Origin: Lewinellaceae bacterium | GTDB lineage: Bacteria; Bacteroidota; Bacteroidia; Chitinophagales; Saprospiraceae | Reading direction: 5' to 3' | NCBI GenBank assembly: GCA_016713985.1 | Contig: JADJOD010000049.1 | Span: 1-17,562 of the forward strand | DNA length: 17,562 nt | Shown here: piece by piece, positions 9,405-16,457 of the stretch | Numbering within the stretch: the first letter of the stretch is position 1 | Layout of the letters: the number at the start of each line of letters is the position of its first letter | Translations under genes and position numbers: made by a program | Notes under the pieces: generated by a model | The model's database searches: none | What the model saw: the letters and a program-made list of their open reading frames with translations, nothing else | What the model was told of the DNA's origin: nothing

Positions 9405-11801
9405 TCATTCGCTCCGCAGCGACTTCACCGGATTTGCCAGCGCCGCCCGCATACTCTGAAAACCCACCGTCAAAAACGCGACAGCCACCGCCACTGCCCC
9501 TGCAACTGCGAACATCCACCATTGAATATCAATACGATAGGCAAAATCCTGAAGCCAGTGGCTCATGGCCCACCAGGCAATCGGAGAGGCGATGATGATA
9601 GCCAATAGGACGAGTTTCAGAAAGTCTTTTGCCAAAAGGCCGACGACCGAAGCGACGGACGCTCCCAATACCTTCCGGATGCCGATTTCTTTGGCGCGGT
9701 GTTGAGCCGCGAACGTCGCCAGACCAAGCAGGCCGAGGCAGGAAATCAGCACAGCCAGGCCCGCGAAGCGATTGAACAGGCTGCCGGTGCGGACTTCGGT
9801 TTTGTACATTTCGTCGTATTCTTCGTCGAGGAATTTGTATTTGAACACCTTTCCGGGGTTGAATTTTTCGGCGACGGCTTGCATGGACGCGATGGCTTCC
9901 TGCGTTTTCCCCGGTGCGGTTTTTACATAAAAAACGTCCACCCAATCGAGGCTTTGGTATATAATGAGCGGCTCGACGGCGGCGTGCAGCGATTGAAAAT
10001 TAAAGTCTTTGACCACACCCGCTATCGTTCCCGGCGTACCGTTGAACTTCACCCATTTGCCGATGGCGTCATTTTGCAAACCCATTTCACGGGTAGCGGC
10101 TTCGTTGACGATAAAAGAAGTCGTGTCCCAGTTGTTCATTTCAGGGCGAAACCAGCGCCCTTCTTTGATTTGCAATCCAAAAAAGTTTTGAAAATCCGTA
10201 TCGGTGCCGACTTGCCAGATCGGCACTTTTTTGTCCTGGGGTTTGCCTTCCCATTCCATTCCGCCGTTTTGCGAGCCGATTCCGACGATATTGTTGTCGC
10301 TCATCGAAACTTCGGCGATGCCGGGTTTGCCCGCGAGTTCGTTTTTGATCACGTCGGCGCCGCCTTTTTTGCCGTACAAACTCATGTAAATCACGTTCTG
10401 GCGCTCGAAGCCAAGTTTGGCTTCGCGAACGTATGTCATTTGGCGGCTGATGATGAACGCGCTGGTAATCAGTATCAAAGAAAAAACAAACTGGCTGGTT
10501 ACCAGTGTTTTTCGCAACATCGTACCCGTATTGCCGCCTGTTTTTCCAAAATTGAAAATTTGCCCTTTCAAAACAGCGACAGGATTGAACCGCGTCAGCA
10601 TCAGTGCCGGGTAAATACCCGCCAGGAGCAAAGCCAGAATTGCCGTAGCCGCTACCACGCGCAGCACAACCGGCTGGAGAAATTGCCCGCTGCTGAAATT
10701 TTTACCTGAAAGTTCGTTGAACATGGGGAGAAAAGCCATGGCAAGCAACATCGCCAACCCGGTCGCTACCAGAATGAGCAATCCCGATTCGGCCAAAAAC
10801 TGCGTGAACAATTCGCTTTTCCTCGCGCCGATGGCTTTGCGTACGCCGACTTCTTTCGCGCGTGTGGTGGCGCGGGCTGTGGCGAGGTTGACATAGTTGA
10901 TGCAGGCGATGACAAGCACAAGCAAACCGATCAGGCCGAAGACGGCGATGGTTTTTCGATTGCCCCCGCCGAAGTTCCACTGCAACATCCCGGAGTCGAG
11001 ATACACCTGATGCAAGGGCTGGAAGGCATACCAGAATTGCCCGTCGTCGGGTTTGTTCCGGTGCCGGGCGACGAGGGCGGCGAGTTTATGTGCAAGTGCT
11101 TCACGGTTGGCTTCAGGGCGCAGCAAGACCCACGAGGTATAACTCATCATCCCCCAATGGAAAGCATTTTTGGGGTCGCGCACGATTTGATTAGCCACTG
11201 GCTCCCAAGGTGTTATACAGGAAAACTGGATGCTCGAATTGGATGGTGGGTCTTTCAAAATACCCGTTACCACGAGGTCGACTTTATCGTTAAAACGCAG
11301 CGTTTTTCCCAGCGGCTCGGCGTCGGCGAATAATTTACGGGCCTGGGTTTCGGTCAATAAAATGCCATTTGGCGTAGCGAGTGGTTTGCTGCCGTCGCTG
11401 CGCAGCACAGGGAAATCAAAAAGGTCGAAAAACGTCGCGTCCGCAATCAGCACATCCTCTACCTCCAACAACGACGCACCTACCCGAAATGTGCCGGCGT
11501 GAAAACGCCAGACGCGCACGGCGTCCTGCACTTCGGGCAATTCGGCTTTGGCGGCGGGCACCAGACCTGCCGGGGTCACATCGGACCACTGGCGTTCGCC
11601 GCCGAAATCCCAGTTGGTCAGCACACGGGCGATGTTTTTGCCTTGCCGGTGCGAGCGGTCGAAGGTCAGTTCGTCCTGTACCCATAACAGCACAAGCAGC
11701 GCGGCACCCAACCCAATGGCGAGTCCGACAAGATTGAGTGCAGTATAAATGCGGTCGCGGCGGAGCGCGCGGAAGGCATGGGTGAGGTTGTTTCGCAGCA
11801 T
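9405..11801 (-). CDS. MacB/FtsX-type ABC transporter permease P5, intact
   Basis: Intact 798-residue member of the array. Helix 1 is at about residues 20-42 (LVGLAIGLGAALLVLLW). Core domain 1 follows to about 280, then helices near 285-306, 334-357 and 380-402 around the first signature KEVGVRKAIGARKSEL (316-331). Half two begins at LRKTLVTSQFVFSLILITS (429-447), with a second periplasmic domain carrying GTIAGVVKDFNFQSL (591-605), the final signature KEIGIRKVLGASVASVV (704-720) and the helices to the end. It departs from the family's usual tens of residues around HRQGKNIARV, where P4 and P3 have the more typical F-H-(A/S)-(K/D)-x-(D/E)-R-(I/V)-F-R-V motif. The 120-base gap to P6 contains a REP-like palindrome. 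It is likely co-transcribed with P4 and P6, although no promoter is evident. Confidence 0.96.
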   Translation of the reverse strand: MLRNNLTHAFRALRRDRIYTALNLVGLAIGLGAALLVLLWVQDELTFDRSHRQGKNIARVLTNWDFGGERQWSDVTPAGLVPAAKAELPEVQDAVRVWRFHAGTFRVGASLLEVEDVLIADATFFDLFDFPVLRSDGSKPLATPNGILLTETQARKLFADAEPLGKTLRFNDKVDLVVTGILKDPPSNSSIQFSCITPWEPVANQIVRDPKNAFHWGMMSYTSWVLLRPEANREALAHKLAALVARHRNKPDDGQFWYAFQPLHQVYLDSGMLQWNFGGGNRKTIAVFGLIGLLVLVIACINYVNLATARATTRAKEVGVRKAIGARKSELFTQFLAESGLLILVATGLAMLLAMAFLPMFNELSGKNFSSGQFLQPVVLRVVAATAILALLLAGIYPALMLTRFNPVAVLKGQIFNFGKTGGNTGTMLRKTLVTSQFVFSLILITSAFIISRQMTYVREAKLGFERQNVIYMSLYGKKGGADVIKNELAGKPGIAEVSMSDNNIVGIGSQNGGMEWEGKPQDKKVPIWQVGTDTDFQNFFGLQIKEGRWFRPEMNNWDTTSFIVNEAATREMGLQNDAIGKWVKFNGTPGTIAGVVKDFNFQSLHAAVEPLIIYQSLDWVDVFYVKTAPGKTQEAIASMQAVAEKFNPGKVFKYKFLDEEYDEMYKTEVRTGSLFNRFAGLAVLISCLGLLGLATFAAQHRAKEIGIRKVLGASVASVVGLLAKDFLKLVLLAIIIASPIAWWAMSHWLQDFAYRIDIQWWMFAVAGAVAVAVAFLTVGFQSMRAALANPVKSLRSE

Positions 11802-11898
11802 GATGTTTTTAACTTTTAGGATTTTTGACAGAACGCTGTTCCTTCAATTTTTCACGAGAGCCGGAGCGGCTTGTAATTACTTGTTTCACAGCGGCTTC

Positions 11899-11943
11899 AT
11901 CCCGTTAAAGACGGGATTTCGTCACTCCGAACGGAGCGAGGAA
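11899..11943. repeat. REP-like palindromes overlapping the P6 stop codon
   Basis: Two small stem-loops sit side by side. ATCCCGT (11899-11905) pairs with ACGGGAT (11911-11917) around a 5-base loop, and CTCCG/CGGAG pairs within 11925-11936. The second palindrome codes for the last residues and stop of P6. The word CACTCCGAACGGAGCGAGGA resembles a dispersed non-coding repeat I associate with Bacteroidota genomes; this is recall, not a search. The adjoining bases 11850-11898 contain the 8-base word AGCGGCTT twice and look like more repeat debris. Confidence 0.6.
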
Positions 11944-14379
11944 ACAGGATTCGCCAGCGCCGCCCGCATACTCTGAAAACCCACCGTCAAAAAAGCGATC
12001 GCCACGGCCACCGCCCCTGCCACTGCAAACATCCACCATTGAATATCAATACGATAGGCAAAATCAGAGAGCCACTCGTTCATGGCCCACCACGCGACCG
12101 GCGAAGCAATGACAATAGCGATGACGACGAGTTTTAAAAAATCTTTCGCCAGCAAACCCGTGATACCCGCCACACTCGCGCCGAGCACTTTGCGGATGCC
12201 GATTTCTTTGGTACGCAGCATGGTGGTGTACGATGCCAGGCCAAACAAACCGAGACAGGCAATAAACAGCGTCAGCAGGGTGAAAAAGCCGAGGATGTTC
12301 CCGAAACGTACATCCGCCTCGTACAACTTCCGGAAATTTTCATCCACAAATGCGTATTTGAACACGTTGCCCGGGAAAAAACCGGCGTAGGTTTTTTGAA
12401 TGAAAGCGATCGTCTGGTCGAGCTGATCACCCGCCACCCGGAGCGAAATCTGGTTACCGCTGCTGTAAGAGGGCACAAAAAGGATCGGTTCGATGGCGTT
12501 GTGCAGCGATTTCTGGTGAAAATCGGGCAATACGCCCACGATTTTCCAGTTGTGGTCCCAAAAACGCAGGTTTTTATCTAAGGCATCCTCGTTAGAGGTA
12601 TAGCCGAACATTTTCACCGCTGATTCCGTCAGCACAATACTTTCCAATTTGTCCCAATCGGGGTTGTGGTCGTTTTTTTGGAAAAATCTGCCGGCGAGGG
12701 GTTGCAGCCCGTATGTTGCCGCGTAGTTGAAATCGGCGTTGATAAACCCGCTGGTGAATTGCTGGCCGGAGGCGCCTTCACCCAGTTTTTGAATCTGAAA
12801 CACCCGGCCCAGGAAGGGGTCACCCGGCGCGCGGTTGGAAGACGCGGCGGCGCGGATGTTCGAATGGGCGGTCAGCGCGCCTTTAAAAGCATCTAATTTG
12901 CCGATGTAAGTGCTGTCCCATTGGGTCATTTGCGGTGGGTCGAGGGTCAGAACGTGGTCAATATCCACGTTGAGGTCTTGCCGGTTCATAAAATTGATTT
13001 GCCGCGACATCAGCCACGTTGCCGTAATGAGGGCAATGGAAGCCGTGAACTGAAACCCCACCAGCCCTTTGCGCAGGCCGCCGCCGCCGAGGCTTTTTTG
13101 GAAAAACCCCTTCAAAATACCCGCGACCGGCGAAGACGACAACAACCAGGCGGGATAAGCCCCGGACACAAGGATGCCGGCCAGTATCAAACCCGCCAGG
13201 GCGGACAACAAGTTGGTATTGCCGTTGGAAAACAAATTGAGCAGTTCACTTTTCAGGCCAAAATTGACTGCAAACCAGGGTTTTATCATCAAAATAGCGG
13301 GAACCGCAAGCGCCAGGGCCGCCAGGTTGACTACCAGCGCCTCCATCATAAACTGGCCGACCAACTGGCCGCGTTTCGCTCCGATGGCCTTTCGCACCCC
13401 CACTTCTTTTGCCCGCTCGATGGCCCGCACCGAAGAGAGGTTGACATAATTGATCCATGCAATGACGAGGATGAAAAAAGCGATCAGGAGCAGCGACCAT
13501 ACCGCGCGGCCATTCGCCGTCCGGCCTATTTCGTATTCCAGGCCTTTTGAATAAAGATGCGCGTCTTTCAAGGCCTGCAGGGAGAACACCTCCCGGCTGC
13601 CCGACACCTTGGCGCCCTGAAAATAGCGCTCGCTGAAAGCGGGGAATTTGGCCTCGAGTGCCGCAACGTCCGTGCCGGGTTTCAACTCGATATAATGCCA
13701 GAAATCGGACCAGTTCCAACTTTCCAGCGCGTCTTTTCCCCGGTCTTTAACAATGGTGGCAAAGGAGCCCAACACATTGAATTGCAGCAGCGAATTGGCG
13801 GGCACGTCTTCAAAAACCGCTGTGACTTTAAACGGGGTTTTTTCCCTGCTCAGGTAAATTTCCTTGCCGACTACGGCGCTGTAATCCCCTTTTGCCCAAG
13901 GGAAATACACGTCGGCGACAGCGCGGGAAATGGCAACTTCATTGGATGCGTCGAGCAATTGGTCGCCCTCTTTGGCAAGCAGCGGGAAGTCGAATATTTC
14001 AAAAAAATGCTCGTCGGCCCACAACAGTCCTTTCTGCTCGGCGACCTTATCGTCCAGCCGCACGAGTACGTCGCCGCCCGCCATAAGCCGGGTGTGATTG
14101 GCCACTTCCGGAAAATCCTTTGCCATCGCCGCCCCGATGGTCGGGTAGGTGATGGTGCCTTTCTGGATGGATTTCCCTTCCTGAAAACGCTCGTTCACCA
14201 CCCGGAAAATCCGGTCGCGCTTTCGTGTGGAAATGGTCGAAACTCAGTTCGTAACTGACGTATTGGAGCAACAGCAAACAAGCTGTCAGACCCGCCGCCA
14301 GCCCGCCGACAAGAATGGCGGATTGAAACTTGTTTTTCCAGAGGGAACGCAGGGCAATTTTAAGATAGTTTTGAATCAT
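11922..14379 (-). CDS. MacB/FtsX-type ABC transporter permease P6, one frameshift
   Basis: Two-half MacB/FtsX permease, 818 residues after correction. The start at 14379 gives MIQNYLKIALRSLWKNKFQ, helix 1 at about 20-42 and the motif FDHFHTKA. The frame then breaks near 14217: the coding strand reads GCGCGACCGG where KADRIFRV would need GCGGACCGG, so one extra base is likely, and the total length is one base over a multiple of three. The remaining frame contains core domain 1, the first signature AKEVGVRKAIGAKRGQL (about residues 324-340), the second half from LRKGLVGFQFTASIALITA, and the final signature KEIGIRKVLGASVAGITGL. The tail is NPVSSLRSE rather than NPVKSLRSE, because the last codons and the TGA lie in a REP-like palindrome. 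Upstream lies the 889-base repeat region, so P6 may head the P6-P1 transcription unit; no clear promoter is visible. Confidence 0.92.
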
Positions 14380-14547
14380 AGCGCCGGGACGCGGGTTTGA
14401 GACCCGGGCCCGGACTTACTACCCCATACCCCATGCCGGATTTATTACTAACTGGTTATCAACTCTTTAAGTAAAATGGAAATAGGACGGGTTGTTCGGT
14501 TTCGGACGGTGCTTGTGCGGGAACGGACGGAGGAACGAGGCACAGCC

Positions 14548-14873
14548 CTTCTCCTCGCGTGTAACGATCGCTCTTGTACGGCGGATTTCCAAATCCGTCG
14601 CGCGCGTCGTATCGGCGGACTTGGAAGTCCGCCGTACAGTTGTCGCTGGCGCGCGGCTTGGCTCTAATCCTGTTCCATAAAATTGCCGAAATCCGTAATG
14701 TTTTTTGAGCATTCAAAAAATCATATAAGAAAGCAATCGAAAACAAACAATATTCAAATTTTCCACGCTAATTCTGATTGGCCCAGGCAATTGAGGTTAA
14801 TTTCATTCCAATCCTCAATATTTTGGTAATCAATAATTTAAAACAAAAACTGCGTTCGAATTTTATGGGACAG
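14548..14873. repeat. Tandem composite repeat, copy 1
   Basis: First copy of a unit with a period of 334 bases, matching 14882-15201 almost throughout. The unit consists of a REP-like doublet (14575-14638) followed by a MITE-like element (14667-14877). Differences between copies are mostly single-base length changes in runs (for example A6 against A5 after GAGCATTC) plus a few substitutions. Confidence 0.9.
14575..14638. repeat. REP-like doublet, copy 1
   Basis: Two adjacent palindromes, CGGATTT-CC-AAATCCG and CGGACTT-GG-AAGTCCG, are also inverted copies of each other. As a whole, the left 23 bases (14575-14597) pair with the right 23 (14616-14638) with only two non-Watson-Crick positions. 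The pair can thus form one long stem or two short hairpins, the layout of a REPIN-type doublet. No transposase of the RAYT family is in the window. Confidence 0.75.
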
Positions 14874-14877
14874 GATA
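14667..14877. mobile_element. MITE-like element, copy 1
   Basis: About 210 bases bounded by imperfect terminal inverted repeats: ATCCTGTTCCATAAAATT at 14668-14685 and, reversed, ATCCTGTCCCATAAAATT at 14859-14876, both followed inward by CGAA. The interior is AT-rich, has no credible gene, and contains a stem of ATTGAGG (14790-14796) with CCTCAAT (14813-14819). I see no clear target-site duplication, and I cannot name the parent insertion sequence. Confidence 0.6.
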
Positions 14878-14881
14878 AGGG

Positions 14882-15201
14882 CTTCTCCTCGCGTGTAACG
14901 ATCGCTCTTGTACGGCGGATTTCCAAATCCGTCGCGCGTCGTATCGGCGGACTTGGAAGTCCGCGTACGGTTAATCGCTGGCGCGCGGCTTAGCGCTAAT
15001 CCTGTTCCATAAAGTTGCCGAAATCCGTAATGTTTTTTGAGCATTCAAAAATCATATAGAAAGCAATAGAAAACAAACAATATTCAATTTCCCACGCTAA
15101 TTCTGATTGGCCCAGGCAATTGAGGTTAATTTCATTCCAATCCTCAATATTTTGGTAATCAATAATTTAAAACAAAATTGCGTTCGAATTTTATGGGACA
15201 G
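14882..15201. repeat. Tandem composite repeat, copy 2
   Basis: Second copy of the 334-base unit, directly adjacent to copy 1 and in the same orientation. It carries the same REP doublet (14909-14968) and MITE-like element (14998-15204). It is slightly shorter through small deletions, including CGCGCG shortened to CGCG and CCGCCGTAC read as CCGCGTAC. Confidence 0.9.
14909..14968. repeat. REP-like doublet, copy 2
   Basis: Same pair of inverted palindromes as at 14575-14638. The outer right arm has lost a C (CCGCGTAC), which weakens the long stem but leaves both inner 7-base stems intact. Confidence 0.7.
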
Positions 15202-15204
15202 AAT
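14998..15204. mobile_element. MITE-like element, copy 2
   Basis: About 207 bases with the same terminal inverted repeats: ATCCTGTTCCATAAAGTT on the left and, reversed, ATTCTGTCCCATAAAATT on the right. The outer GGAT has changed to GAAT on the right. The interior matches copy 1, including the ATTGAGG/CCTCAAT stem. It has no coding capacity of its own. Confidence 0.6.
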
Positions 15205-15226
15205 GGGGCCCCGCCGCCCCGGCGAA

Positions 15227-15247
15227 GCCCCCCGCGCCGCGGGGGGC
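15227..15247. repeat. GC-rich hairpin downstream of the lipoprotein gene
   Basis: GCCCCCCGC (15227-15235) pairs perfectly with GCGGGGGGC (15239-15247) around a GCC loop, giving a nine-base all-GC stem 22 bases past the lipoprotein stop on the minus strand. A GGGGCCCC palindrome lies close by at 15205-15212. No U-tract follows on the minus strand, so it is at best a transcript-end stabiliser or weak terminator, or part of another dispersed repeat. Confidence 0.5.
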
Positions 15248-15268
15248 ATAGCCTCGCTTCGGCAGGTT

Positions 15269-16348
15269 TTACTTCCATGGACCATCCTGGGTAATATTAA
15301 AAAATGACGTTCCGTTAAAACGAAAAAGTCCTCCGGAGAAACCGAACCAAAGCGTTCCGTTTTTGTCTTCCAAAATAGCCTGAACGCCAAAATGAACGGT
15401 CAGGGTCTTTCCGGTCCGTCTCTTTAAACAGGGTGAATGTTGACCCGTCATAACGATACGCTCCAAGATGCGTTGCACCAATCCAGATGTTCCCCGTTTT
15501 ATCTTCATAAATGGTATAAATGTCATTTTCGCTAAGGCCTTTATTTCCGGGTAATTGCTGAACGTTTTACCGTCATAACGGCTTAGCCCACCTTCTTTGG
15601 TATTTTTGGGAAAATCGGATGTTAGGGTCCCGAACCAGATATTCCCTTGTTTATCTTCCATTATTCTGCTGACGATGTTACTGCACAGGCCATCTTTACT
15701 GGTGAAATGTGTGAAGGAAGTGCCATCATATTTACAAGCGCCAAAACCGTCTCTGGCAAACCAGATATTGCCTTTTTTATCTTCCATCAGGGTCCAGATT
15801 TTGCCGGCCACCCATTTATAGGACGGGTTTTCTATAACCAGTTCAGGAATCTTGAATTCGGAAAAAGAGGAACCGTTGAAGCGAAAAGCGCCATGATTCG
15901 TACCGGCCCAAATGTTTCCCCTTTTTATCCGCCAAAATGTGACAACCGGGGCCATACAAGCCTTCCTGATCCCAAAATTGGTGAAGGTTTTTCCATCGTA
16001 TTTTGAAGCCCCATTGTGGGTGCCAAACCACATATTTCCTTCATTGTCTTGCGTAATGCTCGCGACGGTATTGTCGCATAATCCGTCTTTTGTAGAAAGG
16101 TAGGTAAGCGTTTTTCCGTCATAACGTACGGCGCCATCCGACACGGTTCCAAACCACAGGTTTCCTTTTTTGTCCTCAAATATTTCTACTACATACTCGG
16201 AGATCTGCGCACCGGTTTTAGGCAAAACTTCTGGCACGAAGTCATTGCTTTTCAGGGCGTTAGAATCGGGTTGCCCGCTACAGGCAGTGATAAAAAACAG
16301 CATAAAAAGTGCCGGGCGGACAGGTGGGTAAAAATAAACTCGCTTCAT
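15269..16348 (-). CDS. Two-component regulator propeller-repeat lipoprotein
   Basis: Predicted exported lipoprotein of 359 residues made of beta-propeller repeats. The N-terminus has a basic start (MKRV), a hydrophobic stretch and the lipobox FITAC, giving a lipid-modified Cys at residue 24. Then come repeats of the form E-D-K-x-G-N-x-W-F-G-T...Y-D-G-K-x-F, for example DKKGNLWFGTVSDGAVRYDG and DNEGNMWFGTHNGASKYDG; at least six are recognisable. It ends NITQDGPWK, the usual finish of such stand-alone propellers. One open frame spans the gene, but two segments read out of frame between compensating shifts (about 15977 to 15919 and 15545 to 15408). In the other frame they restore DQEGLYGPGCHILADKKGN and ENDIYTIYEDKTGNIW. 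These propellers form the sensor part of hybrid two-component systems; here no kinase is attached, so the role is unknown. It interrupts the permease array in the same orientation. Confidence 0.88.
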   Translation of the reverse strand: MKRVYFYPPVRPALFMLFFITACSGQPDSNALKSNDFVPEVLPKTGAQISEYVVEIFEDKKGNLWFGTVSDGAVRYDGKTLTYLSTKDGLCDNTVASITQDNEGNMWFGTHNGASKYDGKTFTNFGIRKACMAPVVTFWRIKRGNIWAGTNHGAFRFNGSSFSEFKIPELVIENPSYKWVAGKIWTLMEDKKGNIWFARDGFGACKYDGTSFTHFTSKDGLCSNIVSRIMEDKQGNIWFGTLTSDFPKNTKEGGLSRYDGKTFSNYPEIKALAKMTFIPFMKIKRGTSGLVQRILERIVMTGQHSPCLKRRTGKTLTVHFGVQAILEDKNGTLWFGFSGGLFRFNGTSFFNITQDGPWK

Positions 16349-16364
16349 TTGTTCAACCTTTTTT

Positions 16365-16372
16365 CAAAGGTA
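16365..16372 (-). promoter_or_regulatory. Possible Bacteroidota -7 promoter element for the lipoprotein gene
   Basis: The minus strand reads TACCTTTG, matching the TAnnTTTG -7 consensus of Bacteroidota, 16 bases upstream of the ATG at 16348. I see no TTTG at the proper -33 spacing, so support is weak; this would give a very short leader. Confidence 0.25.
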
Positions 16373-16457
16373 TCCTGAAGCGCTTCTTTCGGGCTTTTTC
16401 AATTGTAAAAGAATGTAAACAGGCCGTAAATATTTCAAAATTCTGATCCAGACAAGT

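Larger units (their letters stand above)
14380..15268. other. Repeat-filled intergenic region, no gene
   Basis: This 889-base stretch separates the lipoprotein gene from P6. Bases 14380-14547 hold a small GC hairpin (CGGGT 14392-14396 with ACCCG 14402-14406) just before the P6 start, and otherwise nothing I recognise. Bases 14548-15201 are a tandem duplication described separately, and 15205-15268 are GC-rich with a strong hairpin. Short open frames here are translations of the repeats (the same MLKKHYGFRQ and MAQAIEVNF peptides appear once per repeat copy), so I do not call them genes. Confidence 0.8.

Noticed and set aside
14548..15201. Possible two-unit CRISPR array.
   Set aside because: The repeats are about 320 bases long, directly adjacent and without spacers of regular size; no cas gene is present.
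15227..15247. Intrinsic terminator for the lipoprotein gene.
   Set aside because: The stem is strong but no U-tract follows on the minus strand; it is kept only as a hairpin.
14380..15268. A tRNA or structured riboswitch in the long intergenic gap.
   Set aside because: No cloverleaf or known riboswitch core could be found; the visible structure is explained by the REP and MITE-like repeats.
14467..15390. Several short open frames on both strands in the repeat region (peptides such as MLKKHYGFRQ and MAQAIEVNF).
   Set aside because: The same peptides occur once per repeat copy and run across repeat boundaries; they have no family resemblance and break at small indels between copies.
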